DNA of 64,000 bases from positions 189,660,397-189,724,396 of the forward strand of contig JBOZIK010000001.1 of the NCBI GenBank assembly GCA_051453625.1, in the 5' to 3' direction. The notes below the pieces were generated by a model, which was not told where the DNA came from, made no database searches, and saw only the letters and a list, made by a program, of their open reading frames with translations. This stretch comes from Welwitschia mirabilis. Its lineage: Eukaryota; Gnetophyta; Gnetopsida; Welwitschiales. Each line of letters starts with the position of its first letter. The stretch's first letter is position 1. A program made the translations under genes and the position numbers. Below, piece after piece: positions 11,560-23,413 of the stretch.

Positions 11560-11950
11560 AGTCTATTGTCCTCTTTGTTATCTTCATGACACTGAGAACA
11601 ATGGCACAGTTTTTGTAGTTTTACTTTCTATCTATGAATTTTTTTGTTAGTTTTTTTGTTTCACTAATTAAGCAACTGTCATCTCCTGCGTCATCCTCAT
11701 GACAAGTGAATGATGGCTCTATTTTATTTTTGGCTTTTTGTTTTTAGATTATAGCAATTTATAGTATAGTAATAATCAGTTTTCATTGTCTCCTGTGTCG
11801 TCCCCATGACTAGAAGAATGACAGTCTATGTGTCTATTTTTGGCTTTCTATTTTTTGCTAAATTTTTATTTTTTTATTTGTACTTTTAGTTTTTATTATC
11901 CTCTTTGTTATCCCCATGACCAAAAGGATGATTGTTAGTTATTTTTTATT
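11560..11950 (+). repeat. Tandem ~105-bp modules in the family B leader
   Basis: About four units start near 11570, 11685, 11785 and 11885. Each holds a core like TGTCGTCCCCATGAC followed by GAATGAC and a T-rich tail with 'tttttggcttt'. The core is also found inside the LTRs. They lie in the untranslated leader after the PBS. Confidence 0.55.
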
Positions 11951-11959
11951 TTTTTCTAT

Positions 11960-13560
11960 GTGACATGATTAATTTATGAAGGAAATATCAGAGAAAAAGT
12001 ATTAATCGAAGAAAAACATCAGAGAAGGATTGGTTAACCTTGAATTAGAATTGAGTACATAATTTCTAGGTACATATAATATATCTTTCGAGTTCATTTT
12101 TTTCTGAATCCAATTCCCTGAAGAAAAAATTTTTAGAAAATAACAATAGCCATTACACATCTGTTGAGCATTAAAAATCTAGATAATTTTGGTAAAACAT
12201 CAAAAAAAGTAAAACTTAACCTTCACTGTGCACTTATCTTCATCTTGAATTAGATTCTCCTATTCCATTAATTCAATGACTAGTGATACAAGGACCCTTA
12301 GGGAAATTCTTGCTAAAAAGAGAAAAAACTTTAAAAAAATTATGAGAATAATAGTAAGAAAGCACTTTGAAAGATTTTTGTAGGAAGAAGGAGAACACAA
12401 AATGATGTTGAGAGTATGGATTGGGTCCATTTCTCTTTTCAACCATCTTATTATTCCCCTTCTTCATTTCAAACTTTATATAGAAATGACAATGAAAATT
12501 TTCAACATTTTAGGGATTCCACCTCATTTAGACAATTGTTTTACAATTATCTTTATTAATCTGAACCATCCCCTATGCATTACTATGAAGAAGAACCATC
12601 TCGCATTAACTATTATGAGGGAGAAAATGATCCAATAAAAGAAAGGATTGATAAAATGATAAATAACCAAGAAAATATCAACAAAAACCTAGAAAATTTG
12701 GTTGAAATATTACAAGAAATACTATTACAAAATCAAGGTTTTTTTTGCAACACAACAACATCAAATCTATCCTTATACATCCTACCTTGAGGAAAATAAG
12801 AATAATGTAGAAACACCTAATAATAATTCTTGCTTTTAAATAAAAGATAAAATTTCGAATCAAACTTCAACATCCTCCTCATTATGAGATGAGTAAAGGG
12901 AAGATAACAATAACTCAACTTACTTTTTTGACAATAGGAATAAGAATGACCATCCATTAGATGATGATATTGAGGTATTAGATTATATCCCTGGAATTCA
13001 TTTACTACCAAACAATCTAGATGAAGAATTCACTCATGAAAAATCTAAAAATTCTTTGATCTATGATAGACATAATAATTGCATTTCTCCTTGTAATGAA
13101 TCTAATGAGGATGAAGGAGTTCAACTTGTGAAAGAAGTTTAACTTATGAGATTAATGAAGAATTTAATTAATGAAACAAAATTATTGAAGAAAAGTCAAC
13201 TCAGTAACAACAACTCAATAACTGAAAATGAGGATTATAGTCTAGAATTAACAAGATTATTCAACAAAGAGGAATAAGAGTCAACTCAAGAAATACCAAA
13301 AAATCTCCTTCAGATAATGAAGACAATAATAACTTTCCTTTCTAAAATATTTTTAATGATCTTTTTGAGGAATCCACCAACTTAGAAAAGAAAAATAATT
13401 CTTAACAAAACAATAAAGAAGAGTAAGATATAATCAATGATATCGATAATGAAGAAGAAGGAGATATGATCAATGAAGAGAGCATTTAATCAAGTAATTA
13501 TGAAGTTAATAATGAGAAGAAGAGGAATAAAGAAGAATCAATTAAAAATCAAATAGGCTT
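11960..13560 (+). pseudogene. Degenerate acidic ORF1 of family B (gag-position)
   Basis: Broken frames run from about 12390 onward, with a Tyr/Ser/Pro-rich stretch (SYYSPSSFQ) and then a clean segment at 12575-12790 reading MHYYEEEPSRINYYEG and a predicted helical ERIDKMINNQENINKNLENL. From 13000 it becomes very rich in Glu, Asp and Asn. It occupies the gag position after PBS and leader. I see no zinc knuckle or gag core, so gag identity is inferred from position only. Confidence 0.4.
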
Positions 13561-13599
13561 AATGGAGGATAGACTTATATCTTTCAATGAAAAAACCAA

Positions 13600-14520
13600 C
13601 TTAAAGAGTGTCTACATGTTTCTCCATCTCTTTTACTTCCATGTAAAACCTCAAATAACATCCCTCCTTCTACTTTTACTTCTACTTACCTTGTGACCTT
13701 GACAATGATAACTTCTCTCCCTTTATCCATTTTGAACATATAAGTAAATCTTCAAATCACATATCTATTTTTGAAATTAATGAAACACATCACCTTGAGA
13801 ATTCTACTCCAAAAATCTCTCTATCTTATTCTTTTAAAACTACATTTGCTACAAAAAGTAATATCTTTTCCTCTTTTGTAAAGTCAACTTTACCTTATGC
13901 TTTTAATGATTATTCTTTTTAGAAACAAGACCGAGGATATCTTAGAACTTTAAACTGGGGCAAATTATACCTTCTAAATCCAAATCCATGATTAGAATCA
14001 AATGCTAAAGAGCTTCTTAAGTATGTTAAATCTATCTTAATCACTCAACCTAAGAAGTTTCTTACAAAACCTTGGATTCCAAATAATACCCTTAATGTCT
14101 CCCATGTTAATACCAAGCTTTGAAAGTAATTTATGTTTTGAATCCCTTATATCATGAGTTTGATAAGAGATTATTTTTTCATGAGTTATATTAATTTTTT
14201 ATCTCTTGTATTAGCACTAAATCTTGTGGAAACAAAATGTCATGTAGTTATGTTAATCAAAAGAAGCCTTATTTTCTTATTGAAACTTCATGTCTTGAGT
14301 TGAATGATAGAACGCTTCTTAATTTTACTAGACATTCTAAAGAGCCCTCAAAATATTCTTAGCTACTTTCTTTGAGTACCTATTTACATGCATTTTATAA
14401 TGATACTCATAATTAATAATGTTTTCATAAGAGATTATTTGTCAATAACACTTATTTATCTCTTATTTGAATTCTGAAATTTGTGCTATCAAAGTTTATC
14501 TTTCTACTCTCTCTTCCTCC
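13600..14520 (+). pseudogene. Unrecognised retroelement ORF, copy 2 (degenerate)
   Basis: Homologous to 86-800. A long open part lies at about 13690-13920, with HISIFEINETHHLENS and SYSFKTTFATKSNIFSSF. Stops follow, but recognisable words continue (GYLRTLNWGKLYLLNP, ELLKYVKSILI). Most stops sit where Gln, Arg or Trp would be one transition away. I do not recognise the protein. It lies between the acidic ORF1 and the conserved block of family B, where autonomous elements would have pol. Confidence 0.45.
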
Positions 14521-15280
14521 AATTGATTTTGCTCAAAAATGATTATATACCTTTTATATTTTATTAATTGGTAAATATTTCGTTTGATCCTTATTTTTCA
14601 AAATGTAACATCTTGAGACCATAGCATTAGCAACAAATCCTTCTTTTCTTTCTTTTTAATAAAAGTGTTGAATGGATTTTAAGATTTAAATAAAATTTAT
14701 TTTTAGTTTGCTTTGGTGTTTATTATGCTTTTGTCTTTGATTTCTATTTTAATTAATAAATTAATCTATGATTAGGTCCTTACCTTTTTGAGAAAGTACA
14801 TTCTAATGGCTCAGTTAAGATTTCTAACTTAACCACTAAAGAAATTCAAAAATTTAATGGGCAAAGGTTGAAAATATATAAGCAACCTTCTAATATAAAC
14901 ATGATAGAAGCACTAGCCTTAGAGGTTCCCCTTAATGAGAAAAGCTTATTCCCTACAACTGTCTGAATTTTTGTTTAACTTTATCCTTTAGAGGCCATTA
15001 TGATATTACTTGATCATCTTTCAAACATAACTTATGTATTTATTTTCATGACTAGTATTTGACTTTGGAATTTTATAGTGGTAAGATTGGATTCACCTAA
15101 TCTTAAGACATTCACACTTCCATCAGCTTCAGTTTGAAGGAAGATGCTTTATTTTTGATGTTTTTCTCAATGATGAAAAGGTCTTAGATTATTTAAGAAT
15201 GTTATTTTTTGTCTTTTATCTTATTACTTCACCTTTGTCTTTTAGAGTGTCAGGTCATGTGAAATGTTTTCATTTGTGTA

Positions 15281-15309
15281 GGGGGGAAAAAAGAAAGAAA
15301 GAAAGAAAG
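15281..15309 (+). repeat. Internal polypurine tract of family B
   Basis: The run GGGGGGAAAAAAG continues as (AAAG)n, 29 purines in all. It lies about 40 nt upstream of the conserved block at 15351, the same order as in elements A and C. Confidence 0.6.
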
Positions 15310-15350
15310 TGAAATAAGACTATGATGTTTTATATTTGAGATAGCTTGAA

Positions 15351-15516
15351 AACATGGTCACCATGATGTCCTACTTCAAGTACATTGAGGTAAATTTTCC
15401 CAAGAGGGGCCTTTAGTAGCATAATATGGTAGCTATAAAAACTTTACTAGGAGGTCAATTGGCCATGCTTCGTAGGTTCTTACTTATCTGACTGTGGTTG
15501 CACTCTCCTCATTATG
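15351..15516 (+). other. Conserved 3' block of Athila-like elements, copy 3
   Basis: It runs from AACATGGTCACCATGATGTC to CACTCTCCTCATTATG. This is the plus-strand reference copy and matches 1642, 4959, 23239 and 25797. It has no ORF of note. Confidence 0.65.
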
Positions 15517-16594
15517 AATAGTTAGATAATAAAATAATAAAAACTAGAAGGCCATAAGATCATTGATGTTCCTGGTGTCATTAGAGGCATTGCTTGTTTC
15601 CTAGACTCTTAGTCTTTCCACACGATCATTTCATTTCTAAGGATTCAGGTGTTTGTTTTTAGATATAAGCATGTGAGTTAATTTTTTGAATAACTCTTTG
15701 ATCTTATCATCTATTGTTTAAAGCATTTGCTTTTTTAGCATCATTATAACTACTACCTTATTGAATGGAATTTTTTTAATACATCAAGTCATGCATTTTA
15801 AAATTAAGTGATGTTATTATTTCTTCCACGAGAATCTGCTAGGTTATAAATTAGGGTAGGAAGGCTATCTTCTTTATGTTGCCTTGTGTCCATTCTTTTT
15901 TTTTTTTCTTTCATTGTTCCATTAGTTATTTTAAATTTATTTTTGTATCTTCTTATCATTTTAGGACCTTTACATTTAATGGTTTTCTTACTTAGTTTCC
16001 AATAAAGAGTTGGTTTTCTTGATTATATGAGTTTTCTTAATAATTTTATGATGTTTATTTTTAGTCTTTAGGTTCTAAACACTGCTCTTAATCATTTTTG
16101 TAATTGTACATTTGTTGGGCATTCATGAATATACTTCATCCTAATTAGTATATTTTCATTATCTACTCTTTTCATGCTTATTAGAATATTTAATAAATCT
16201 TTATTTTTCAAATCTGATATTTCTACACTTAGCTNNNNNNNNNNNNNNNNNNNNNNNNNNNNNNNNNNNNNNNNNNNNNNNNNNNNNNNATTCCCGTTTG
16301 CTTTTTTTACTTCACTACCTAATACAGGTTGTATTTTTTTTTTCAAGGAAGGGCAGGATTCATTTTCATGGCTTATTCCATAATTTTTTTATTTATTTTA
16401 GAGCTTTCATGAGACATAATTTTTGAAATTCCCACTCCATACACCTGATGCATTACATGTTATTTTGCTATGTGATGTCTTTCAAATTATTTATGAGCCT
16501 ATTTTATACTTTTAGATTGATTTTTTTAAGACAATTTAGCTCGCAATTATAGTTGTTCATCTAGTTTTTGTCAAGGACTGACAAACGCTAAGTT
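15517..16594 (+). other. 3' noncoding part of family B
   Basis: AT-rich spacer with no supportable ORF, interrupted by 55 N. It ends with TTTGTCAAGGACTGACAAAC at 16567-16586, the pre-PPT block shared with elements A and C. Confidence 0.5.
16235..16289. other. Assembly gap, 55 N
   Basis: 55 N, not the conventional 100, so the assembler probably estimated this size. Flanks are not visibly duplicated. Confidence 0.95.
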
Positions 16595-16605
16595 GGAGGG
16601 GGATA
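16591..16605 (+). promoter_or_regulatory. Polypurine tract of family B, right end
   Basis: AGTTGGAGGGGGATA directly precedes the LTR start TGAGGTGCTA. Confidence 0.65.
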
Positions 16606-17148
16606 TGAGGTGCTACCAATTTGTATGTATTTAATGGGATGTTATAAGCTATTTTGCAGAATATTTATACAGGTTTAAATGCAATTCTAAGGATTATGAA
16701 TGATTGATGAAAGATCTCAGAAATATGCAATTCTTGGCATTATTAGAGGTATTTAAGGCATATTTTAATACACATGGCTTTGGAGGAAGATTACTGATGA
16801 AAAATTCTAGCTTCCCTTGAGTTAGAAGGATACAGAAGATTGTCGTCCCCTCTATCATCCCCATGATAGATAAGATGACAACACTATAAATGTCACATTG
16901 GATGCTGATGTGGCCTGGAGCTAGTACTAATAAATCATCTTTATAAAAGGGTGTCGTTTCCATGTTCATCTTCATGACATGCAGGACCACAAATATAACA
17001 ATTAATCTATTGTTTCCTTGGTCATTCCCATGACAACCAAGACGACACTTGTAACTTCCAACTAATCTTTGTCCATTTCATTTGTTTTTTTCTTGTAATT
17101 AAGTGCATTTTTCAATGCCTTTTGTGCATCGGTTTTTCTTCCTAACCC

Positions 17149-17156
17149 TATAAATA
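17149..17156 (+). promoter_or_regulatory. TATA-like box in LTR B-right
   Basis: TATAAATA lies about 543 nt from the LTR start and is followed by a C-rich stretch. The left LTR has a decayed equivalent near 10700. Confidence 0.5.
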
Positions 17157-17418
17157 AGAACCCCCTCCTTCTTTAACTCTCCTATCCATCTTGGATAAAC
17201 TAAACATTCATGTGACAGGAGATCGAAGTACGGGAGATTCATCTCACGAGTTGTAGAAATACATTCTCTCTTAGTAAAGGGTTTTGCATCTTTCATTGAG
17301 GTTCAACTATTTTGTAACCCACATGCTGGTTTTACTTTAATATAAAACTCTATTTCATTTGTGCATTAAATTTTGTTATATTTCCCTTATGGTTTATGTT
17401 ATCCTTGATCTAGTGATA

Positions 17419-18210
17419 NNNNNNNNNNNNNNNNNNNNNNNNNNNNNNNNNNNNNNNNNNNNNNNNNNNNNNNNNNNNNNNNNNNNNNNNNNNNNNNNNN
17501 NNNNNNNNNNNNNNNNNNNNNNNNNNNNNNNNNNNNNNNNNNNNNNNNNNNNNNNNNNNNNNNNNNNNNNNNNNNNNNNNNNNNNNNNNNNNNNNNNNNN
17601 NNNNNNNNNNNNNNNNNNNNNNNNNNNNNNNNNNNNNNNNNNNNNNNNNNNNNNNNNNNNNNNNNNNNNNNNNNNNNNNNNNNNNNNNNNNNNNNNNNNN
17701 NNNNNNNNNNNNNNNNNNNNNNNNNNNNNNNNNNNNNNNNNNNNNNNNNNNNNNNNNNNNNNNNNNNNNNNNNNNNNNNNNNNNNNNNNNNNNNNNNNNN
17801 NNNNNNNNNNNNNNNNNNNNNNNNNNNNNNNNNNNNNNNNNNNNNNNNNNNNNNNNNNNNNNNNNNNNNNNNNNNNNNNNNNNNNNNNNNNNNNNNNNNN
17901 NNNNNNNNNNNNNNNNNNNNNNNNNNNNNNNNNNNNNNNNNNNNNNNNNNNNNNNNNNNNNNNNNNNNNNNNNNNNNNNNNNNNNNNNNNNNNNNNNNNN
18001 NNNNNNNNNNNNNNNNNNNNNNNNNNNNNNNNNNNNNNNNNNNNNNNNNNNNNNNNNNNNNNNNNNNNNNNNNNNNNNNNNNNNNNNNNNNNNNNNNNNN
18101 NNNNNNNNNNNNNNNNNNNNNNNNNNNNNNNNNNNNNNNNNNNNNNNNNNNNNNNNNNNNNNNNNNNNNNNNNNNNNNNNNNNNNNNNNNNNNNNNNNNN
18201 NNNNNNNNNN
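17419..18210. other. Assembly gap, 792 N (probably spurious)
   Basis: The 55 bases starting GCATTAAATTTTG at 17363 recur exactly at 18211 after the gap. Together with the LTR length comparison this says the true gap is zero or negative. Confidence 0.9.
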
Positions 18211-18700
18211 GCATTAAATTTTGTTATATTTCCCTTATGGTTTATGTTATCCTTGATCTAGTGAGAGTTTCATTGATGATATAGGTCTTAAGAGTAGCCT
18301 TTGTTAAGGCTAGAGAAAGTCGTTTTAGATTCATTTTGCATTACATTTATTCAACGTACCTGATAGCTTAAGTTAGTATTGATTAATGATAGTCTTCTTG
18401 GATAATTTAGGTTATATATGGCTGATCTTCTTGACATGTCTATTTAGTACTCAAATAATGTTCATCTAGGTTTAGTTGCACTTGTGTTTACATTGCATCT
18501 TTATTTCTTGCATTATTCTTAAGTTTTGGTCACCGTATTCATTTTAGAAATTAATTCTCATTTTTATCTCATAATTTCTTAATGGGTTAAAATATTTGAG
18601 TCACTCACATTCATACTATAGTGTGTATTTTGTGATCTATATATTTTGATTAATAGGATTTAGAGTAAGACATGAAGTTGTAAAAATATGCACTACAATA

Positions 18701-19659
18701 GAAAGTAACAGGGAGAGTCAAAGAACTTTAATATTTAACCCCTCATCTTTCATAGGCCTCATTGAAAACTACCTATTCACTATCCCTCATAGCCTCCATC
18801 ATCACCTCATCTAACGTCACCACCTCGTATTCCATCTCCACCACCACATTTTATATAACTAATCTATGTTCCACCTCTAGCCATAACTCCACCACCATCT
18901 TTGCTGATACTACCACTCCTAGCTTCTTTGACACTTTGATTAACCCTCAGACATATTCACATATAAGTAGATAAACCTCTTAGGGCCTTAGTGAGTCATC
19001 AAGTCATCATAGTAATCATCTAGGAATCAGCACATACCTTCATCTACATCTTTCTCATCATATACCATTTACCACCCGGGATAGTGATGATGATAGTGAT
19101 GATGAAGAAGAAGGCTTACGTTACTCCTGTAACTCAGTACCTAGTGATTATCTCCTTTTGTATGTTATCTAAAGGAGAAGAGAAGATAGCTAAATTAGCT
19201 TTAACATCCTATATGAGCCTAGAGAACATGATCATGAGTTAGATGAATTGGATTCCCTATAAGTAATATTACTATTGATGATCATTATTGATTGTTAGCA
19301 TACATCTCACATTATTTGTTATATTTTTAATCTTGTTGATACACATTTGATGATCACATTACCTGGTATTACCTATTGTTATTTTTATTATTATTGGCAC
19401 ACATGCTTTCTATTGTTATTTTTGTTATTAGAACATGTCATGCTCTGATACTGACTATTGTTATTTTTCTTGTATGTAATTATTTAATTCTTATATGCCT
19501 TTCTTACTCTACATGATTATGTATGTGGTCGATCATTTTTTTTTCAAAACTATTGATAAAACATGATTATCTACTTTTCTCTCTTAAATTAATTTATCTC
19601 CAATTTAGTTGATAAAACATGATTATACTAATAAGATTTGTTAAGTTTTGGACATCATC
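18701..19659 (+). pseudogene. 3' internal region of a plus-strand copia element
   Basis: It lies between the end of LTR B and a copia PPT. It has Ser/Thr-rich open sequence at 18762-18974, then an acidic run near 19082-19120 (DSDDDSDDEEE in one frame) and a segment resembling 49190-49270 of the minus-strand copia copy. No RT, integrase or RNase H is visible. I infer the region downstream of pol in a Sirevirus-like copia element. Its 5' part has been replaced by family B. Confidence 0.4.
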
Positions 19660-19673
19660 AAAAAAGAGGAGAT
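19660..19673 (+). promoter_or_regulatory. Copia polypurine tract
   Basis: AAAAAAGAGGAGAT, preceded by AAGTTTTGGACATCATC. The same order (AAGTTTTGGACATCAT, purine tract, LTR) occurs on the minus strand at 48747-48780, which supports both sites. Confidence 0.7.
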
Positions 19674-20914
19674 TATTGGTAAACATCCAATTTTGATGAT
19701 TTCACTTATCCAGTATATTATGCTATTATATAGACATGTCAAATTAGGGAAAAATCAAATCACAAAAAGTATTAATTCAAGTCATACCTCAAAGTTCATA
19801 GAAAGTTTAGCTTAGATTTTATAAATGCCAAATCATAACTGACTAAAGATGTTTTGATAATTGAAGACATCTATGGAAACATGTATGCACATTGGAAGAC
19901 ATCTATGGAAAAGATGTCTATAGCTTCAAAGACATCTATGATGAACTAGATTTCAATCATAGAGAAAGACGTCTACCTTGACAAAGTCATCTTTACTGAA
20001 GTAAGGACCTGACATAGGAAAAAGACATTTATCATATTAAAGATGTCAATGTTGCTTTGATTGTGGAAGATGTCCATATAGTTGAATATTTCTATGCTAA
20101 AATGGAAGAGGTAAGAGAGACAAAATGTATTTTGATGAATTATCTACATCCTAATGAAGTAATTAGGTTTTACATCTTAGATTCATTATTACTAAGGATC
20201 ATAGGAACTATAGTTTAAGTTTCATCAAAATCTGGGCAGTTTGACTAAAGACATATTTCATGTTAAAGATGTGTTCCTAATAGAAGATGTATATCATCTT
20301 AAAGAAATCTATTCCAAAAGTTTGCAGAAAATAAAATATTCATTGTGCTCTCAACACCCCACCATTTCTATCTATTCTATGGTAGTTACATACTTTTAAA
20401 TTGCTATTTTCTTAGGGAAATAGCTAGAAGGACATCACATGTATAAAGTGAATATAGAGAAAAGAAAAAGTAACAACTTGATAGACATATGAAGCATGAA
20501 CAAATAGGTGATTCCAAGGGACTATTAAGTGACTACATCATTTGATCATTGGCTCTTAAAATACTACATCACTCTAATCTTTGGTACTTGTGAGTAATAA
20601 TAAGAAGAAAGAACTTAAGCTCTTCATCAAAGACATATCATTTCAGGTTAGTTATATTATTTGTTATCATTATTTGTTAGAATTAAATTGTAGGACTATC
20701 ATATTTTTAAATACTTTTACTATAGATCATTTCTTATTATTTAAAACTAAGGATCCCTTACTAGGGTTTTTATATTATAAGGTAACTCTTATATGGGTGT
20801 GCTTTTGACAATACTTAATAGAACATTTGTATTTTTGTTTTTTTAAATATCCCTAAGGGGAAGAGAGTGCTATCTTGAGAGGATAATCTTAGTTCTATGA
20901 GTACTTGTATGTAT
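19674..20914 (+). repeat. Copia LTR (AGACATCT family), 5' part
   Basis: It starts TATTGGTAAAC after the PPT and carries many AGACATCT/AGATGTCT octamers between 19850 and 20310. It matches the minus-strand LTRs at 46982-48746 and 54123-55820. Element C interrupts it at 20915. Sequence from the rest of the LTR resumes at 30256. Confidence 0.7.
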
Positions 20915-21157
20915 TGTTGCAGTGCAAATTTATGTAATGTTTCACGCCTTGATATAAATCATGTTAATTACAAATAAGTTGCACAAACATAGCATGCTAG
21001 TATAGTCAGGAGTAATCCGAATGTCGTAATTCTGTCGAAGGCCAATAGTATGGATAATAAAGAGTTAATTTCGAGAAAGAAATATGTAACTCTAATCTAC
21101 TGAAATAAATTCCAATGCATGGAATTAAAATAACGATGTAAAACTAATTTATGAAAA

Positions 21158-21257
21158 NNNNNNNNNNNNNNNNNNNNNNNNNNNNNNNNNNNNNNNNNNN
21201 NNNNNNNNNNNNNNNNNNNNNNNNNNNNNNNNNNNNNNNNNNNNNNNNNNNNNNNNN
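21158..21257. other. Assembly gap, 100 N (true size near zero)
   Basis: The partner LTR at 29170-30255 runs straight through this point (CTATGGAAAAAATAGTGATG) with no room for extra sequence. Confidence 0.9.
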
Positions 21258-21595
21258 GAAATAATGATGCACCTAATCTAATCAAGCTCAACCTTGACAA
21301 AGGCTGCCCTCATAATCTATATAATAGAAGAAACTTGTCACAAATCTTAAACAATATAAACTATAAGGGAGAGATTCCTGCATATATTAAATAAAAAGGA
21401 TAATTCATATTAAAAGCATAAAAGGCATCTGTATCACAAAATAATCATTCCTCAATGGAGGATACGCTACCCAACACCAAGGTAACATCTCTCTGAATTA
21501 CAAGATGATTCTCTGGTCTCAAGATCTCTTGTCATGAGAATGTCAAGTACTATTGAAGATGATTAGGGATTAAGGGGGAGACCTTTATTTATAGA

Positions 21596-21603
21596 TAAAA
21601 AAG
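21596..21603 (-). promoter_or_regulatory. TATA-like box in LTR C-left
   Basis: The minus strand reads TATAAATA about 500 nt inside the LTR. The same box is at 29738-29745 in LTR C-right. Confidence 0.5.
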
Positions 21604-22103
21604 GAAGGGAAACTGACAGAGAAGTAGAGGAGAAACCCTAGCTGACACACAAAGTAAAGTCGCAAAGATGTGGTAACAACTCGGGAATACATTTGATAAA
21701 AGTAAGAGAGAATAGTGACGTCTTGCATATTGTCTAGACGATTTAGGAGATGACAAGACTGATAATGAGATATCAGTTTAGCTTCTAGTTTAACTGCTTG
21801 TGAACTGCATGTGAACTTGTTATCGCTTAGTTTAGAGATTTTGTTTGCTTATGACGTCTGGAAGATAATATGGATGATAGACTTTTCCTAACTTTTAGTC
21901 AGTTCAATCACTTTGTTTTTTGTAGAAATCCTTATCCGAAATGTCAATTATCCATATCTGTGCAAAAATGCTTGTAATTTATCTAGAAACTGCATGTTTT
22001 TATTCTCTTCATCTCGGTTCTCAATTATCATAGGAATTAAGCATTTATCTATTAATTTACCTATAAAACCCCTATCAAATACACATAAGTTGGTGGCGTA
22101 ACA

Positions 22104-22116
22104 TAGCCCCCCACTT
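22104..22116 (-). promoter_or_regulatory. Polypurine tract, element C left unit
   Basis: The minus strand reads AAGTGGGGGGCTA directly before the LTR start TGTTACG. The pre-PPT block with GGGACTGACAAAGC follows at 22117-22136. Confidence 0.75.
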
Positions 22117-23238
22117 AGCTTTGTCAGTCCCTGACAAAACCAGGCAGTAAATCATATTTATGAGCCAACTTTTAGACAATAAAAATAGGTAGGATATCTA
22201 AAGAAAGTATCTGACAAAAATTTGGAACATATATCAATAATAGACTGAATTTCTACAAAATTCAAAAACTGAAAAATACCTGTAAAGTAACAGTAAAATC
22301 AGTCGTCTGGTATATCGTCTAGATGATAATGGGAACGACAGGCTCCTCAAAAGATTTTTAGGGTCTGGAACTTATGACAGAAATTAAACATTTTGTTAAT
22401 AAAACAATACTGATAAATAACTCCTCTCTATGATAAACAGTTAAATATAAAAATGGTCATGTACAATTCAAGGAATCCTGTGTCAATAACTGGTTTGAAA
22501 GGAGGACCTACAATAATGTTTGCTTATAATCGAAAAAAAATTATATCAGAAATACTAAAATAATATGTGTATCCTGCCCCCCACTTAAAATATACAATGC
22601 ATCCCAAATTGCCTAAACTAACAAAAATGGAAAATCCTAAGAAAAAAGAAAAAGAAAAATGTAAAAATGACTGGAAAATAGGAGATATGAAAACAAAAGA
22701 AAGGCAGAGGAAAGATAAACTATCAAGGTTAAAAGATTGCAAGAAAGACTGGAATGAATGTTTCTGAACAGAAAAGATGAAAGCATTCTAGAGATTAAAA
22801 CTGAAGAACTAACAAGGGAACTTATGAGTGAATAGTAAGAAAACTACTAAATGATTAAAGTCCTAAGAAAAATTAAGAAAATGTGGAAATGACTGGAAAA
22901 TAGTGGATATGAAAATAGAAGAAAAGCATAGGGGAAATAGATGCAAGGAGTAAGAAGAAGATTGTTTACCTATTCTAAGTACTAACATAGCAAACTCCAA
23001 AGGAAATCATCATAACATCACCTGAGTAAAGATGCATGACAAAATGTATTAACTCAATAAATTTCATTTGAAAAGGCAGTGGTTATGGCAATATCTAAAG
23101 TTTCAAGTGTGTAGAACAATGAAGGTTAAAATCAAAAGATACTTAGAAATGGACTCATCTATTTCTACCTACAAACTCACCAAAATCTCCAAAAGTGAAA
23201 TGATCAAGTGGGAATATGAAAAAGTTGTATTTCTTTTA

Positions 23239-23352
23239 CCATAATTAGGGGAGTGCAACCACTGTCAAAGAAGTCCCACAACTACCATATTACACTACCA
23301 AAGGCTCCTCTTGGAAATATTTGCCCAGTGTACTTGTGGTAGGACATCATGC
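23239..23352 (-). other. Conserved 3' block, copy 4 (short)
   Basis: It matches the other copies but lacks about 45 bp from the middle. Its ends (AAGCATGATGTCC and GGTTGCACTCCCCT) are intact. Confidence 0.6.
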
Positions 23353-23382
23353 TTTTCATTTTTCTTTTTCTTTTTTTCATTT

Positions 23383-23413
<31 letters not shown>
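23353..23413 (-). repeat. Internal polypurine tract, element C left unit
   Basis: A T/C-only run with very few interruptions on the plus strand. It is a purine tract upstream of the conserved block in the element's sense. Confidence 0.55.

Larger units (their letters stand above)
16606..18700 (+). repeat. LTR of family B, right copy (contains a false gap)
   Basis: Collinear with 10159-11391. It ends CACTACAATA, where the left copy has CACTACAACA. Its nominal length is 2095, but it includes 792 N flanked by a 55-bp exact repeat. Removing both gives about 1248 bp, close to the 1233 bp of the left LTR. GTCGTCC/GATGAC modules lie at 16836-17050. Confidence 0.75.
20915..22103 (-). repeat. LTR C-left (3' LTR)
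   Basis: On the minus strand it starts TGTTACGCCACC at 22103 and ends GCACTGCAACA at 20915. Without the 100 N at 21158-21257 it is 1089 bp, against 1086 bp for LTR C-right. It has a TATA-like box at 21596-21603. Confidence 0.8.

Noticed and set aside
17359-18261. Long ORFs on both strands over 17359-18261
   Set aside because: They consist almost entirely of N; the real sequence is LTR and the gap is probably false.
18762-18974. A Ser/Thr-rich secreted or cell-wall protein gene
   Set aside because: It sits in the 3' internal region of a copia element immediately upstream of its PPT and LTR; no signal peptide or intact frame.
19850-20310. CRISPR-like array, because of regularly recurring AGACATCT words
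   Set aside because: The words are short, in both orientations, unevenly spaced, and lie inside a plant LTR.
22524-22767. Overlapping Phe-rich and Lys-rich ORFs on opposite strands
   Set aside because: Purine-rich noncoding 3' region of element C; not conserved as coding in the homologous right unit at 25300-25500.
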